From assembly GCA_030637745.1 (NCBI GenBank), contig DAOWFX010000033.1, positions 1-13,758 of the forward strand: DNA of 13,758 bases. The letters run 5' to 3'. The DNA comes from JAGLOK01 sp023139005. GTDB taxonomy: Bacteria; Bacillota; Clostridia; Christensenellales; UMGS416. Position numbers and translations under genes: made by a program. This document shows, one piece after another, positions 12,544 to 13,758 of this stretch (position 1 is its first letter; the number at the start of each line of letters is the position of its first letter). The notes under the pieces are model-generated. The model ran no database searches. It was given only the letters and a program-made list of their open reading frames with translations, and was not told where the DNA came from.

Positions 12544-13317
12544 TTACTTTATTACATCCCCCACGCCATCAAAGATATATCTCGGACGATAGGCAAATTC
12601 CTTCATCGTTTCAATGGATGTTACTCCGCTCAACACCAAAACGGTATCAATTCCTGCTTCGATGCCTGCAACGATGTCGGTATCCATTCTGTCGCCGATT
12701 ATCACTGCATCTTCATTTGCCACATCCAGTGTGTTGAGCCCGTGGCGCATCATCAATGGATTTGGTTTTCCTACAAAGTAGGCTTGCTTGCCGGATGCCA
12801 TTTCAATGGGGGATATCAGCGCGCGTGTCGCTGGGGCAATACCACCATCAACCGGACCTGTAACGTCATAGTTGCATCCTATAAGCTTTGCGCCCTTCAT
12901 GACCAACTGTGTCGCCTTTTCCATCATCTCATAGTTATACGTTCTGGTCTCGCCGAGAACAACATAGTCTGGATCTGCATTGTTCATCAAAAAGCCTACG
13001 TTATACATGGCGTTGGTTAGACCCGTATCTCCGATGACATATGCGCTTCCGCCCGGACATTGCTTTCTTAGGAAACTGGCTGTCGCTAGTGCGGATGTGT
13101 AGAAGTGTTTCTCCTCTACATTGATACCCATGGTTTGCAGTTTCATTTGCAGTTCTTTTCTTGTTTTGGATGAATTATTGGTCAGGAAAAGAAAATCTTT
13201 TTCCTCTTTCTGTAGCCAATCAACAAATTCCTTTGCGCCCGGGAGTAGCGTACTTCCGTGATATATAACGCCGTCCATGTCGCATATAAATCCTTTTTTA
13301 CTTTCTAATTCTTTCAA
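12544..13317 (-). CDS. NagD-like HAD-IIA phosphatase
   Basis: A 257-residue cytoplasmic phosphatase of the usual length for the NagD/4-nitrophenyl-phosphatase group. HAD motifs: DMDGVIY (13-19) with nucleophile Asp 13 and acid/base Asp 15; TNNSSKT (46-52); GKPNP (183-187) with Lys 184; and GDRMDTD (208-214) for Mg2+. The region between motifs 2 and 3 forms the type-IIA cap, which sets the substrate. Likely substrates are sugar or nucleotide monophosphates. The start is TTG 13315-13317, 6 nt after AAGGAG; no nearby ATG fits. The uridine-phosphorylase-like gene upstream on the same strand would fit a nucleotide-salvage setting. The 3' end carries R6 and a terminator. Confidence 0.92.
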   Translation of the reverse strand: MKELESKKGFICDMDGVIYHGSTLLPGAKEFVDWLQKEEKDFLFLTNNSSKTRKELQMKLQTMGINVEEKHFYTSALATASFLRKQCPGGSAYVIGDTGLTNAMYNVGFLMNNADPDYVVLGETRTYNYEMMEKATQLVMKGAKLIGCNYDVTGPVDGGIAPATRALISPIEMASGKQAYFVGKPNPLMMRHGLNTLDVANEDAVIIGDRMDTDIVAGIEAGIDTVLVLSGVTSIETMKEFAYRPRYIFDGVGDVIK

Positions 13318-13470
13318 AGTGTTCTCCTTATATTTGTATAAAAATTATTTTCATCTATTATTATAGCGTATTCGTCAATGAGTAGTGTTAACGTTTTGTA
13401 AAAACTTGTGTTTTTGTTTGAGCTAGAAGATGTTTGATGATACTTTAAAAAACGAGTACTAAAGTTTTGC

Positions 13471-13758
13471 TTATAATTTTAAGCATATTTCAAGCGATAA
13501 ATCAACTAAATTCTTTCTTATACTCTCTCGTGAATTCCAATCTCTAATGTCCCACTTGCTTCCGCTCAAATCGTCTCCGCCGTACAAGATCTGCCCGAGT
13601 TTAACACCTCTGAATTGTGCAACAGCCATAAATGCTGAAGCTTCCATCTCGACACATAGGCAGCCTTCTGAAACTCTTAATGCAACTTTGTTTTTTGTTT
13701 CTCTGAAATAGGCATCAGTTGTCCACGTTTTACCTTTAATATAACTCACACAATGTGA
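13471..13758 (-). CDS. Uridine-phosphorylase-like enzyme, C-terminal part (partial)
   Basis: The frame is open from the window edge to TAA at 13471-13473, giving 95 residues of the C-terminal half of a nucleoside phosphorylase. GKTWTTDAYFRET is the substrate loop, and EGCLCVEMEASAF holds the conserved VEME segment whose Glu binds the ribose hydroxyl; RGVKLGQILYGGDDLSG has the conserved Asp near the base-binding site. The enzyme class cleaves uridine or purine nucleosides with phosphate, in salvage. A GTG at 13749 is not the true start, since the homologous domain continues beyond the edge. No convincing terminator was seen between it and the HAD gene, so the two may be co-transcribed. Confidence 0.85.
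   Translation of the reverse strand, partial: SHCVSYIKGKTWTTDAYFRETKNKVALRVSEGCLCVEMEASAFMAVAQFRGVKLGQILYGGDDLSGSKWDIRDWNSRESIRKNLVDLSLEICLKL

Overview
The window looks like chromosome from a low-GC Firmicute, most likely an anaerobic Clostridia-type bacterium. The grounds are AT-rich DNA, strong AGGAGG-type ribosome binding sites, many T-tract intrinsic terminators, and an EFR1-type flavodoxin/ferredoxin protein behind an ArsR regulator. I cannot name the species. No rRNA, tRNA, CRISPR array or transposase gene was seen.

Layout. 1-128: end of a membrane protein gene and its terminator. 195-725: non-coding, with an orphan minus-strand terminator and two copies of a structured repeat (R1, R2; R2 is a near-perfect 28-bp stem). 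787-3011: two AT-rich accessory genes, a Schlafen-type AlbA_2 protein and a two-helix membrane protein. 3225-4259 (-): membrane-anchored metallophosphoesterase. 4419-5657 (+): ArsR repressor and EFR1 protein. 5884-6666 (-): YdcF/DUF218 membrane protein. 6667-7327: non-coding, with a 15-codon ORF, hairpins, repeat R5 and two terminators. 7328-7633 (+): small lipoprotein. 7754-8526 (-): two small membrane proteins, one of only 52 aa. 8638-9504 (-): P-loop kinase-like protein. 9649-11016 (-): MATE exporter. 11085-11338: GC-rich multi-hairpin repeat. 11347-12267 (-): aminoglycoside-phosphotransferase-like kinase. 12544-13317 (-): NagD-like HAD phosphatase. 13471-13758 (-): C-terminal part of a uridine-phosphorylase-like enzyme.

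The most unusual signal is non-coding. Four intergenic regions (3072-3211, 5667-5812, 6944-7088, 12397-12538) carry one three-hairpin module of about 140-146 nt. Stems A and B differ in sequence between copies but still pair, while loops and linker are conserved. Each is followed, after a gap of exactly 29 nt, by an intrinsic terminator hairpin. In three copies the module begins 6-12 nt from the stop codon of the adjacent gene. The terminators share a second signature: several have the apical sequence G(C/T)A(C/A)ATG(T/C)C in the direction of transcription, four of them exactly GCACATGTC. Together this looks like an undescribed 3'-end RNA or DNA element family.

Two genes (ArsR and the phosphotransferase) appear to be leaderless: a good -35/-10 promoter ends 6-7 nt before the ATG and no ribosome binding site fits. 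The ArsR promoter has a perfect inverted repeat that exactly fills the 18-bp spacer, which suggests autorepression and probable control of the EFR1 gene.
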